The notes: generated by a model not told the origin, from the letters alone. DNA of 64,000 bases from Plotosus lineatus (GCA_024760905.1 CM045732.1:53540996-53604995); one strand, 5' to 3'. Numbered from the stretch's first letter, positions 34,850 to 46,067 are shown. Numbers and translations are program-made.

Positions 34850-35310
34850 CATTTCTTCTGACCTATCCTGGACTGTTAATACCTCATACCTGGTGAAGAA
34901 GGCCAAACAATGACTTTTCTTCCTCAGGAAGCTGAAACGTACTGGACTCTCCTCTCAGCTGCTCACAAGAAATTCTAGAACACTACAATTGAAACTATTC
35001 TCTGCCTCAGTGCAACCGTGTGGTACGCCAACTGCACTGCTCTGGACAGAAAGGACTTGGCCCGGGTCTTCAGAACTGCACAGGGCTTTGTGGGCTGCCT
35101 TCTATCAGATCTAGATGAAAATATGCTATTCCGGTCTAGAAGGAGGCAAAAACGCATTGCGATGGATCCCACACAATGGGGAAATTGAATGTTTGTACCA
35201 CTTCCTTCAGGAAAGCTGGACCCAAACATCAAGACGAGCACAAACAGACTCAAAAACAGAGATTTTTTATTATCCAAGAGCAGTGACAGCCATCACTCAT
35301 TTCCTCCCCT
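34850..35310 (+). pseudogene. L2/CR1-like LINE, 3' part of the RT ORF
   Basis: Conceptual reading gives LRKLKRTGLSSQLLT and a SASVQPCGTPTALLWTERTW-type stretch that recalls the C-terminal part of fish L2/CR1-like reverse transcriptases. Stop codons and frame changes are frequent. The 3' UTR seems to continue to about 36620, where it ends in TTTTAATCTTGAATCTTGAA, a typical L2-like end. The UTR is interrupted by SINE U2 and by the inverted-repeat element at 36174. Confidence 0.65.
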
Positions 35311-35542
35311 AACCCTTGCAATCTCTCTCTTCCTCACACACACACACACACACACACACAGCTCATAAACTGACCATACTCACTCACTCACTCACTCAGA
35401 CTCTAATACAGACATCAGTTCTTTGTAAAAGGACATTGAATCCACAAACTCTACAACTGTGTTGCTCTGTCGCACTTTATCTTGTTTACATTCTAGTTCA
35501 TCCACTTTGGACATTTACATTCTAGTCTATCCACCCTGCTGT

Positions 35543-35924
35543 GGGGTCAGTGGCATAGTGGTTAGGGTGCTAATAATAATAATAATAATAAGCACTCCAT
35601 GAATGTTATTTTTCAAAAGCTGAAATAAACTTTGTGGAGCCGGTGGCATAGTGGTTAGGGTGCTGCACTCATGATCGGGAGGTTGTGTGTTCAAATCCCA
35701 GTTAGACCCCCACTGTGCTAAGACCCCTGGGCAAGGTCTTAACCACAAGTGTGCCTCTGTTCACACAGCAGTATAAATGGGTACCCACTGAAAAGGTAAC
35801 CTGTGATGGACTAGCGTCCCAAGAGGAGTTGAACTCCTGGTCGCTTCACGCTATGGAAACCAGGAATAAGCACCGGCCTGATGAGCCACTATGGCTCGGG
35901 TGTAAAAGCCCAAAGGACTTTACC
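35543..35924 (+). mobile_element. SINE, family U (U2) with transduced 5' sequence
   Basis: Flanked by a 15-bp duplication TATCCACCCTGCTGT / TATCCACTCTGCTGT (35528-35542 and 35925-35939). Inside, in order: a partial U head (GTGGCATAGTGGTTAGGGTG), (AAT)n, a segment GCACTCCATGAATGTTATTT identical in kind to hAT DNA at about 49833-49866 (there in reverse), then a complete U SINE with its own head at about 35641. Confidence 0.75.
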
Positions 35925-36173
35925 TATCCACTCTGCTGTTACTATTCATTCATTTATTCCATTCCACAATGCCTCAATGTACATATTGTATATATCTCGG
36001 TGTTCGGCTCTCATTCCTAGATACAGAGTTTACATTTCTATTTTCATATTTTACTGAAAGTTTAAAGTACAGAATTACTTGTGTATATATTCTGCTCTTG
36101 ACAGCATTAATGGAAGTTTATTGTCTCATTTGCACCTTTTAATCTTGTTTGCACCTCTTCATGCTGAATGCCT

Positions 36174-36575
36174 CATATGAAATTTTGGGTTCCAGGACAT
36201 TTCCTCACAGGTCAAATACTCACAACCTTAATGAAAAAACAGACATTTGCTCACAACATAAAAAAATTTGTTCAATTTTATCCCTAACCTTAACCCTAAC
36301 CCTAACCCTAACCCTAACCGTAACTCTAAACCGTAACCCCAAACCCTAACCCTAATGCATAATGAGTTAATTTAACATTATGTATTTATAAGAATAAAGA
36401 ATTTTTATAACAAATCGTGATCTTTTTGTATTATGCATTTATTAGAACAAAGAAAAAAGATGTTGTGAGCAAATGTCTGTTTTTTCATTAAGGTTGTGAG
36501 CAATTGTCCTGTGATCATTTGTCCTGTGAGCAATTATCCAGTGAGCAAATGTCCACACACCAAAATTTTGTTATG
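36174..36575. mobile_element. Inverted-repeat element containing telomeric repeats
   Basis: Perfect 41-bp inverted arms at 36219-36259 and 36460-36500 (CTCACAACCTTAATGAAAAA ... and complement). Looser inverted similarity extends outward through GGACATTT.CTCAC to AAATTTTG. The right arm holds four 15-bp tandem units of the type TGTGAGCAATTGTCC (36495-36554). Between the arms lies a (CCCTAA)n tract. No transposase and no clear target duplication, so the outer limits are approximate. Confidence 0.65.
36282..36355. repeat. Interstitial telomeric repeat (CCCTAA)n
   Basis: A core of about five perfect CCCTAA units (about 36291-36319), followed by degenerate units (CCGTAACTCTAAACCGTAAC). On the reverse strand this is TTAGGG, the vertebrate telomere unit. 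It lies between the arms of the inverted-repeat element. Confidence 0.9.
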
Positions 36576-37029
36576 TGTGAACATAATGTCAATAAGACTT
36601 TTTAATCTTGAATCTTGAACCAGTATCTGTTCAGCAATTAGATTTGGTCAAAACCAACTTAAATGGCCCTATAAGTGCACAAATGTTTGATTCAGTTGAT
36701 TTAGCACTGTGTTGTTACCACATGCAACAGTCAAATTATTTAAACCTTAATGATTACCAAGATTTTCTTTAACCTATATAGGAAAGTGTAAACCTTAAAA
36801 TTCAGGCACATATTGAGTACCCCAGAGCTCTAATAACAACTTGAAAATAATTTTATGTCGTTAAAGAAATAGCCATTGTGCCATTACACTTAACTGTAAC
36901 AGCACAACAATGGGTCGGGGTGACGAATCAGGAAGTTAAGCATATTAAGCAGTAAAAAAATAAACTGAACTCAATAGAACACAATTAATCCTGATAATTC
37001 AGTGTGTCAAGTAAGAATGTGAATCCTGC

Positions 37030-37640
37030 AGTTGGCAATAAAATTCTAATTTCCCATTATCCATCCATTAAGTGGTTTTCTTTGTGTGGAAGGTATTTAG
37101 AGATCATGGGGCTGCTGATAGAAACATCTGATGCTGCTGCAGCATGAATGGAATGAATGCTGTCTTTGGGCTAATAGAGATGTCTAGACAAACTCAATAA
37201 AGATGCTCAGATAGGGAGAGAATCCCCAGAACACATCTCTATCAAGACCAGGCACATGGACAACACACACGCACATTATCCACTTTCAAATAGTAAAAGG
37301 GGGTTTCCTCCAATTTCTCTGTCCGCTTTTTGTGAAGAGATTTACTTATCAAGAATAGAGACAATGGCCGTTTAGTCACTGCATCTGACAGGAACAATAG
37401 AGGAGGCTGCAAGCGGCCTTGTAGCGTGCGAGAAAAACAGTCCCTTCACTCCACACTCGAATAAGTGAGGTTATAAGGGTGAGGGCGGTCCTGGGTTATA
37501 ATGGGCTGAATTGAAATGGCAAAATTACATGAAGCGAGAAAAAGGCTCAGTGTGAAGAAAAAGCACAGACAGGGGGATGATTGCCTGTGCTTTTTCAACT
37601 GTGGATTGCTCCCATTTCATTGGTACTGTTGTCTGGCCAG
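37030..37640. promoter_or_regulatory. Repeat-free block, candidate conserved noncoding element
   Basis: About 600 bp of high-complexity sequence with no repeat signature. It contains a short inverted pair GAAAAAGCACAGACAGG / CCTGTGCTTTTTC near 37556-37600. No coding frame. Regulatory function is inference. Confidence 0.2.
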
Positions 37641-38247
37641 GCAAAAAAAAAAAAATTCTCCTGAAGACTGAATATTGAAAAGGAACAAAAACATACATTC
37701 ATGTCTCAGAGGCTACAATTTTTTTTGTTGTTGTTGTTTAAAAAAATGCATTTTACAGAAAACTGTATGCATTGCAAAATTGTTTTGCCTTTTCCTCAAC
37801 AGTGCTGTATAATCCATCCTATATGATTCTGTTTCCCTGTCCAGTAATGTTAGCATGCAGTTAACTGTTCTGTGTATTTATTGTACACATAACTGCGGTA
37901 TTTATAGTTTCTGTTAATCCTGTATACTATTGTACTATACAGTATTTACATTCCAGGATATACTTATCCTTATAAAGCAATATTAGTAAAATTACTTTGC
38001 TTGACTTTTCACCCTACATCACATTGCTCTCAGGAAAGGAACTTCACGTGTATACATTTATATTTATAACATTTGGTAGGCACCCTTATACAGAGTGACA
38101 TACATTAATCTTTTTTTATTGTACATCTGAGCAATTTTGGGTTAAGGGCCAACAGTGGCACCTTCATGGGGTTGGGCTTGAACCATCAACCTCCAGGTCA
38201 GTAATGTTTTACCACTGAGTCACCAATATCCTATATTTTATATATAT

Positions 38248-38321
38248 GCGCACCTCACAAAATGTAACTAGTTTTGATGGGATGTTTTGGGTTGTTGTTT
38301 TTTTTTGTAGTGGGGGGATCC

Positions 38322-38324
<3 letters not shown>
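38248..38324 (+). mobile_element. MER2-like element fragment A6
   Basis: Has the GCGCACCTCACAAAATGTAA and GTTTTGGGTTGTTG interior of family A joined directly to a GGGGATCCCTGTA end; the rest is deleted. Abuts an (AT)n tract. Confidence 0.65.
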
Positions 38325-38371
<47 letters not shown>

Positions 38372-38413
38372 AGAAAGAACGAGAGAGAGAGAGAGAGAGA
38401 GATAGATAGATAC
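38325..38413. repeat. (TA)n / (GA)n / (GATA)n compound microsatellite
   Basis: About 20 TA units, then GA units, then three GATA units that lead straight into the DNA element at 38414. Confidence 0.95.
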
Positions 38414-39237
38414 CATATTCAACATAATAAGCGCCCAGGGCGCTTTAAAAATTGGACGGGGGGGGGTTATTAAAATGTTACCAGCGGAGTGAAACGGTAA
38501 GTGCTTATTACCATCGAGGTGGAAAACATGAATAATAACAGAACAATGAAAGAGTTTTACTGGTATTTGTGTTATTCATTTTTTGGTATCAACCAAACTA
38601 CTTACATGAAAGCTGAAAATAAACAGAAAACAAAACAATTAAAAAAATCAAAACAAAGACCCCTTACTTTTCCCTCCTTACTTTAAACATTTTCCTGGAA
38701 GTAAAATCAACATGAATGTCAACTTTAGCACATGGCACGTTGAACCAATCAACATGAACATAAACAGAAGCACATGGCCAGGAATGTCTTTAAATTTATG
38801 AAGTTAGTGAGTTAGAATCGGGTGAAAAATACTCATCATCACTTTCTGATAGGTCCATATCTGGCTCATCGCTCCATTCATTCAGAACATCCCATAGTTT
38901 TGCTGTTGCAGTTTCTAATGGTTCATCGGTTGTTGGACATTTACCAAGAGAACACAGCAAAATATTTTCCTATTTTTTAAAGCACGGCGGAACAATCAAA
39001 TGTGTTGTTACTGATGAACATAATAGACATTCCCCAGTGGCAGGGGGTCTTGAAATGCCGTGTAAACTCACTTTTACAGGCAGTGAACACCTCATTTTAC
39101 GGTTACAGAGACTAATCGGAAAAAATTGGTAAATTTGATCAACGATTTTGCTCGCAGTACACATGGGCGGTTATTAGATGTAAGATCAAAACATTGGGGG
39201 GGGGCTTATTGGAGTAGAGCGTTTTTATGTCGAATAC

Positions 39238-39238
<1 letters not shown>
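38414..39238 (-). mobile_element. Unclassified DNA element inserted in a GATA microsatellite
   Basis: Ends CATATTCAACATAATAAGCG and (reversed) CGTATTCGACATAAAAACGC form an imperfect inverted repeat of about 20 bp. GATA repeats lie immediately outside both ends, as if the element had landed inside one GATA tract. Each end has a run of G/C next to a TTATT block. It contains an ORF relic (38796-39164). No superfamily recognised. Confidence 0.6.
38796..39164 (-). pseudogene. ORF relic in the unclassified element
   Basis: One frame of 123 codons from an ATG at 39164, broken only by a single in-frame TAG at 38972-38970. The first part is basic and Cys-containing (CNRKMRCSLPVKVSLHGI, ECLLCSS), possibly zinc-binding. 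The last part is acidic (EPDMDLSESDDEYFSPDS). That shape would suit the terminal part of a transposase or a small DNA-binding protein, but the family is not recognised. Confidence 0.45.
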
Positions 39239-39315
<77 letters not shown>

Positions 39316-39316
39316 C
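39239..39316. repeat. (GATA)n microsatellite
   Basis: About 19 GATA units, the longest perfect tetranucleotide tract of the window. Confidence 0.97.
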
Positions 39317-41109
39317 AGACATGTACAGTTGAAACAAACCAACTAGATTGAGACAATTCTTTTATCCACTGCACAACAAATAGCATGAAAAAACTGTACA
39401 CCACTCCAATTAAAACATGAGTAGAACGTCTTGTCACAGGTGTTAGTGAGTGTTAAGAGCGCCAAGGCTAAATCTGCATATGAATGAGAACACATTACAG
39501 TATGTGACCATTACATTATTGGAATGGCTTTTCTACAGCTAGAGGTGCATTACCATTCAGGAGCACACTGTGGGAATGAACAAGCGAACCATTCCACCCA
39601 CTGAGTACTCCAACAACAGCATTCTGACAGTATAACCTTTTCAACAGCAGTGTGATTATCTGAATTTGGAATAAATAAAATTACTTGTTAGACATTAAAT
39701 CAGTGTGTTAATTAAGACAATGAATGCCATACGTAATGCACTGTTCAGGCCTGGTTAATATAGAAGTAATGTTTATCCAAGCATTTCAAATAGACACAGC
39801 ACATAAATGTAGTATTAGGGATGCATAAGCATGTTCCCGGTCCGTGCCAGAGGGTTGATTCGCAAGCTCAGGGGTCAGAGGTTAAAGGTTGACTAATAGG
39901 GCAGCTTGTTGAGGTCTGCACAGCAGTGCTCCCCCAAAAGAGACAGGCCTTCAAGTGCAGTGACCTCTGACATTTGCTCTTTGCTCTTTGCTCCATGCAA
40001 GCACTGCGCAGCAGTGTTCATTCACTATGTCTACAGCAGCCTTACTGCTTATTTAAGGGGTGATTTACAGGATACAAAATACATTTGGAAATACACACAG
40101 ACACACACGCTGATTAACATCTCTCGAACTAAACCCATCGTCAAACATGTCCACTAAATCAGGCCAAGTCATAAATATACACACATATTTCATACAGACC
40201 GTTTGCTACATTTTTCTTCAAGCTGTTTTTAAAAGCACAATCTTCAGATCATTTATTTATATTGCTCATCAGGACTAAAGAATTCACACATGCTTTGGCA
40301 CTTCAAAACTTCCAACAATTCTTCTCTACCCAAACACAGCACAAGGAACAGGAAGACTTCCTCTCTAAGTGCTCTTTCTCTACACTACAGGAAACAGAAG
40401 GCCCTGGCCTGTTCAGACATTATAAATGATCCTCTCTTGGTTCTGCTGTTTAAGTATTCACGTGCTGACTCCGACACAAGCAACAGAGCAGGAGAGAAAC
40501 ACTGTGTGTAATATAGTACTGTAGGTCGCTCAAGAATCTCTGTGGTCAGCTCAAATCTTTACAAAAGACAAACCAAATGTAGGTCCAGTAGTAATGAACT
40601 CTGTAATGAAAGTGAAAGAACATCCTACTTGGCTCTTTCGTATAGGTCTCCTTCAGCATTAAAGTGGCAATTTAGTTAAAAGTAACTACAGGCTAAATAG
40701 AAAAAGATTGTTGTCTTTTGTCGAGAGGAATAATTATTCCTTTTTCTAATTGGATATCTAGGAAATATCAGAATATATATATTGGTTTTATGAAGAGACA
40801 GTACCACTCTGTCTCATTTCCTGCAAATTTAAAAGAAAGTTTTAAAAAAGCTGGAACTTGTAGAGACTCCTGAAAAAGTATGATGAGGACTCATTTTTAC
40901 ATATCCAATGTTATTATCTCTTTAATGAATCAAATTAATTAGATATCTGCCAAGCAATTCTAGACATTTAAAGAATTTTAAAAATATACAACCTCTATCC
41001 CAGTTGTTTAATGCATCTCTGCATACAACCAATGAGACCAATCGTACTGGCAAACACCTACTGTTTCTTCACTGGTGAGTCAGGACCAAGGTATGAACTG
41101 TTCAGTTCA
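39317..41109. other. DNA without recognised features
   Basis: No exon or repeat family recognised; open frames lack motifs. Confidence 0.5.
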
Positions 41110-41316
41110 GTTCAGTTCATTTTCTGTAATCGCTTAATCCTAATCAGGGTCGCAGGGAGGCTGGCGCCCATCCCAGCTGACTTCGGGCGAGAGCAGAGTA
41201 CACCCTGGACACCCTGGATGGCCTGGTGGGCTTCTGGTGCCTTTGCCCGGAGTTGGTCGAGTGCCAGTCTCCCCACAGCCCTAATTAGGATTAAGCAATT
41301 TAGAAAATGAATGAAT
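41110..41316. mobile_element. Two SINE S 3' ends in inverted orientation
   Basis: From the left: CTTAATCCTAATCAGGGTCG...CAGAGTACACCCTGGAC is the reversed 3' module. From about 41222: GCCTGGTGGGCTTCTGG...CCCTAATTAGGATTAAGCAA is the forward 3' module with its GAAT tail. The two halves would pair as a hairpin. Confidence 0.75.
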
Positions 41317-41337
41317 ATCCCATGGACCCACCAATTG

Positions 41338-43990
41338 TGGGATGGACTTTAGGGATCGGGTGCATTGTTAGTTGAATGGCAGTTGAAGGCATGGGTTCTG
41401 TCAGCCCGATCCTTGGCTACTGACTCTGACTTTTGGAATATGGAATGTCACTTCTCTGGTTGGGAAGAATCCTGAGCTATAGCATGAGGTTGAGAGACAC
41501 CAACTAGATATAGTTAGACTCACCTCAACGCATAGCTTGGGCTCTGGAACAACCCATCTTGTGAGGGAGTGGACCTTATTCCATTCTGGAGTTGCTCATG
41601 GGGAGAGGCTGCAAGCCAGTGTGGGCATCCTTGTTGCTCCCCGTCTCGGTGCCCACACGTTGGGGTCTTCCCCAGTTAACAAAAGAGAGATAGAGACTCA
41701 CTCGTTGTACTGGGAGACTTCAACACCCATGTGGGCAAGGACAGTGTGACCTAGAAGGATGTAATCGGTAGGTATGGCCTCTAAAGTCTGAACCCGAATG
41801 GTGTTTCATTGTTGGATTTCTATGCTTGTCACTCTTTGTCCATCAAGAACACCATATTCTAACATAAGGGTGTACATAAGTGCACTTTCCACCAGGACAC
41901 TCTAGACTGCAGTTCGACTTTGTAGTTGTGTCATTGGACTTACCGCCGCATGTTTTGGACACTCAGGTGAAGAGAGGCACTGAGCTCTCAACAGATCACC
42001 ATCAGGTGGCTTTGGTCTTCCTCTAGGGATCCTGCCTGGTAGTTCCAACTTCAGCATCCTACTACCAATATATTCACTATCCCTCCTCTGTACACGTCCA
42101 AAGCATCTCAATCTAGCCTCTCTGACTTTGTCTCCATAACTTCTTACATGTGCTGTCCCTCTGATGTACTCATTCCTGATCCTATCCATCCTCGTTACTC
42201 CCAAAGAGAACCTCAACATTTTCATCTCTGCTACCTCCAGCTCTGCCTCCTGTCTTTTCCTCAGCGCCACTGTTTCTAAACCATACAACATCGCAAAATC
42301 TCACACATGAGAGGAATTCGGAAAACGACTATCGGTTGGTCTCAAAAAGGTTCTGGACCACCATCTGACAATTCAACAGGGGGAAGCAATTATCCACAAA
42401 TACTGTTTACAGTTTAAGTGGGGAGCTGCTCACCTTGACTGGGGAAGTTGTCATAAGATGGAATGAAAACTTCAAGGACCTCTTCAATCTCATCACATGC
42501 CCTCCGTTAAGGAGGAAGACCCTGAGGGTTTGGGTGGGAGTCCATTCATCACTGGGGCTGAGGTCGCCAAGGTAATCAAGAAGCTCCTCGGTGGTCGGGC
42601 TCCGGGAGAGGATGAGATCTGCTCTGAATAGCTCAAGGCACTTGTAGGACTGTCTTGCCTGACACATCTCTGCAACATTGCATGGTCATCAGGAGTTGTA
42701 CCTCTGGATTGGAAAACTGGGGAGGTAGTCCCCTTTTTTAAAAAAGGGGACTGGAGGATGTGTTCCAATTATTGTGGAATCACACTCCTCAGCCTGCTCG
42801 GGAAAGTCCATGCAGGGGATCCTGGAGAGTAGGATCCAACTGGTGGTTGAACCTCAGATTGAGGAGGAACAATGTAGTTTTCATGATGACTGCAGCACTC
42901 TCAACCAACTCTATACACTCTATAGGATTCTGAAGGGGCATGGGAGTTTGTCCAATCTGTCCACATGTGTTTTGTGGATTTAGAGAAGGCTTTTGACTGT
43001 GTTCATCTCAGAGTATCTGGGGTGTGCTCCGGGAGTACTGGACCTGTTGCTATAGGCCACTCGGCCTCTAGTCCACATTAGTAACAGCAGGTTGAAGTCA
43101 GTTCCGGTGAGGGTTGGAGTCCGCCAAGGCTGTCCTTTGTAACCAATTCTGTTAATTTTTATGGATAGAATTCCTCAGTGCAGCCACAGCATTGAGGAGT
43201 TCTGGTTTGGTGGCCATAGGATCTCGTCTCTGCTTTTTTGCAGATGATTTCTCCTTTTGGCATCATCAATCCAGTACCTCCAGCTCTCATTACAGTATAG
43301 CAATTCACAGCCGAGTGTGAATCAGCTAAAGAGGGGTCTGAGGCAGTGGTTTACAGCCAGAAAAGGCATTGCACCCTCCGAGGCTGGAACAAGGTACTGT
43401 CCCAAGTGGAGGAGTTCAAGTTTCTCAGGTTTGTTCACGAATGAGTAAAGGATGGAGTGGGAGCTCGACAGGCAGATTGCAACAGCCTCTGCTGTGAAGT
43501 AGAGCTTGTACAGGTCTGTCATGGTGAAGAGGGAGCTGAGCCATAAGGCGAAGCTCTCAATCTACCATTGGAACTATGTTCTCACCCTTGCCTATGGTCA
43601 CGAGCTTTGGGTTTTGACCGAAGAACAAGCTTGAGGATACAAGCAGCCTAAATGTGCTTCCTTTGCAAGGTGCTGAGGCTCTCCCATAGAGATAAACCGA
43701 GAAGTTCAGCCATTCATGAGAAACCACGGAGTAGAACCGCTGCTCGCCCATGTTGAGAGGAGCCAGTTGAGGTGGATCATGCATCTGGTTAGAATGCATC
43801 CTGAACGCCTCACTGTGTGGTGTTTCAGGCATGTCCAATTGGAAAGAGACCCTGTGGTCAACCTAGAGCATGCAGGAGGGATTATGTCTCTTGTCTGGTC
43901 TGGGAATGCCTCAGTGTCCCTCGGAAGAGCCGGAGGAAGTCACTGGGGGGAGGTACATTTGGACATCATTGCTTAGGCTGCTGCCTCCGC
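41338..43990 (+). pseudogene. Rex1/CR1-like LINE, degenerate, interrupted
   Basis: The endonuclease side is readable near 41440-42000 (GTW/NVTSL-type opening, LDTQVKRGTELSTDHH). The RT side runs from about 42310 to 43980: an NYCGITLLSLLGK-like stretch, then the catalytic FADD (43236-43247), then the C-terminal LRWIMHLVRMHPERL and GNASVSLGRAGGS blocks typical of this widespread fish family. Stops and frame changes throughout. The 3' end at about 43990 runs into (CT)n(AT)n. Exact clade uncertain (Rex1, L2 or CR1). An RTE fragment lies inside. Confidence 0.75.
42003..42300 (-). pseudogene. RTE-like LINE fragment nested in the Rex1-like LINE
   Basis: A minus-strand frame reads MLYGLETVALRKRQEAELEV, then MKMLRFSLGVTRMDRIRNEY and RPKPPDGD. 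This is the conserved C-terminal tail of RTE-type endonuclease-RT proteins. It is opposite in strand to the surrounding LINE, whose endonuclease coding stops at about 42002 and whose RT resumes at about 42310. Confidence 0.85.
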
Positions 43991-44022
43991 GACCCGACCA
44001 CAGATTAAGCAGAAGAATATAG

Positions 44023-44024
<2 letters not shown>

Positions 44025-44114
<90 letters not shown>
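44025..44114. repeat. (CT)n(AT)n compound microsatellite
   Basis: About 17 CT units directly followed by about 28 AT units, just downstream of the LINE 3' end. Confidence 0.97.
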
Positions 44115-44119
<5 letters not shown>

Positions 44120-44176
44120 GGTGTGATGTAATTTACCATTCCTGATTCTGTTTTTTTTTTTATTGTTATTTATTAG

Positions 44177-44202
44177 TAGTAGTAGTAGTAGTAGTAGTAG
44201 TA
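44177..44202. repeat. (TAG)n microsatellite
   Basis: About eight TAG units, then TATTATTATT. Confidence 0.9.
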
Positions 44203-44732
44203 TTATTATTTCTAACCTCTTCATATGGAGAAATGGAAGAGTGGTTTTTGTTTTTAAGAAAATCGAAAAGTAGACATTCTTTTGTAATTTATGGATTATT
44301 ACTGACTTTTTTCTTCGCACCAGCTTATACTCACAGTAATCAAGTTAGAGTACGTATTTTCTTTTTTAGTCAATTTCTTAATATTCATCTGAAAGAATTT
44401 ATTATCATAAGAAATATTCTTGCAGGTGAATATTGAGAAATTTAATAAAAAAGGAAATACTTCAAGCCCACATGAGGAACTTACATATGAAAAGAGGTGT
44501 TAACTTCCCCTGGCACTGCAAGTCATGAGTATGATAGATGGAACAAGACAGAAAAACAAAAGTGGGTCAGCTTTTTCGGAAGCATGCATTGTGCATGGGT
44601 CATAGAGAGCATCCTGGGAAGAAGGTCAACATTACTGGAATGATTAGCTGCATTCCCACAAAAGTTTCCTTTCCTAAACATATGCAGCAGGCCAAGCTCA
44701 TTAATGGGATTTAAACAACCGTCCAACACCCA

Positions 44733-44734
<2 letters not shown>

Positions 44735-44778
<44 letters not shown>
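44735..44778. repeat. (TG)n microsatellite
   Basis: About 21 TG units. Confidence 0.95.
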
Positions 44779-44782
<4 letters not shown>

Positions 44783-45335
44783 CACGTGTATTACCTAAGG
44801 ACAGATTCTAGAACTGCCCTCCACTATACCTCTCAGTGTTTATGCACCTACGCTATCTCCTCTTGCATCCTGTGAAAACAGGAAATGACAGAATAGGAAA
44901 GTGCTATATGCATGTGCTTTGGCCACAGGTCTGTCCTTACAGTCCTGAAAACAGGGCTTTGTAGGGTGTGACTTGTAATGGTGTTATTTTTAACACTTTA
45001 ACAAAGAGCAGGTTGATCCTTTTCACAGCTGTTCAGAGCTGTTCTCTGCTGCTACTGAGTTGGGATAAGTTAATAAACAATTTCAGCCTTAAACATATTT
45101 TATATATATATATTCCTTTAGAAAACAAGACAACATTTAGAGACATATAAGCACCCTAATGTAAGATCTTAGACTGATTCGCTGCTACTTAAACAGCTTT
45201 ATTGATGGTTACTTAAAACTGAATCTCAGAATGATGATTTCATCAATAACAACAATAAGTTTATGTGGAGGAGTATGGCTTTAAATATTTTTTAAAGTAT
45301 TTCAGGTGTTTGTACTTAAATATATTAAACTACTT

Positions 45336-45676
45336 CTTCTTCTTTTTCTTTCGGCCTTTTCCCTTTCTCGGGAGTCGCCACCGCGAATCATCTAGTTTGC
45401 ACATTTGATTTGGCAGAGGTTTTTACGTTGGATGCCCTTCCTGTCACAACCCTTTAGCAAGGGACAGAAACACGCTGACGACTTTGCAGCTACTCTTTAC
45501 GAAAGTCAGCAATGCTTCTTTCACATGCCTCTCACCAGAGCCAGTGAGAGACATGGCCCGCCTTTGATGACCCAGTTAGCTGCACTGAGGGGACAGTGAC
45601 AACCCTGTGGGGACTCGAACCCCTAACCTTAGGATCAGCGATCCTGCGCCTTAACCACTAGACCACCACTGCCCCA
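45336..45676 (-). mobile_element. SINE, family S with RTE-type tail (S5)
   Basis: Same structure as S4: the plus strand starts (TTC)n TTTCGGCC, CGGGAGTCGCCACCGCGAAT, and ends with ACCACTAGACCACCACTGCC, the reversed head. Confidence 0.8.
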
Positions 45677-45732
45677 CTTAAAAAATTAAACCTGGTCAAT
45701 AAATAGATTCCCGCTGAGCAGCTAAATATTGA

Positions 45733-46067
45733 GGCAGTGGTGGCCTGGAGGTAAGGTGTAAGATTACTGATCCTGGGGTCGGGGTACAACCCCACTGTCA
45801 ACTGTTGTCACTGCCGTCCTCCCAGTGCAGCTAATTGGATTATTCAAGGCCGGCCAGGTCTCTCACTGTCCATGGTGACAGGCATGTAAAAGAACCATTG
45901 CTTTTGTCAAGAATGGGCTTCATAGTCATCGGCATATTTCTGCCCTGTGATGGCCTGGTGAGCTGTCCAGTTTGTTCTCTGCCCTTGCCCACTGTCGGCT
46001 GACATGGGCACCAGCCTCCCCGCAACCCTAATTAGGATTAAGAAGTTCAGAAAATGAATGAATGAAT
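45733..46067 (+). mobile_element. SINE, family S (S6)
   Basis: Head GCAGTGGTGGCCTGGAGGTA, middle GGTCTCTCACTGTCCATGG, 3' module CCCTAATTAGGATTAAGAAG and (GAAT)n. It lies 56 bp from S5, head to head with it. Confidence 0.85.

Noticed and set aside
39239..39316. CRISPR-like repeat array
   Set aside because: A perfect tetranucleotide repeat without spacers; all other periodic stretches in the window are likewise simple microsatellites.
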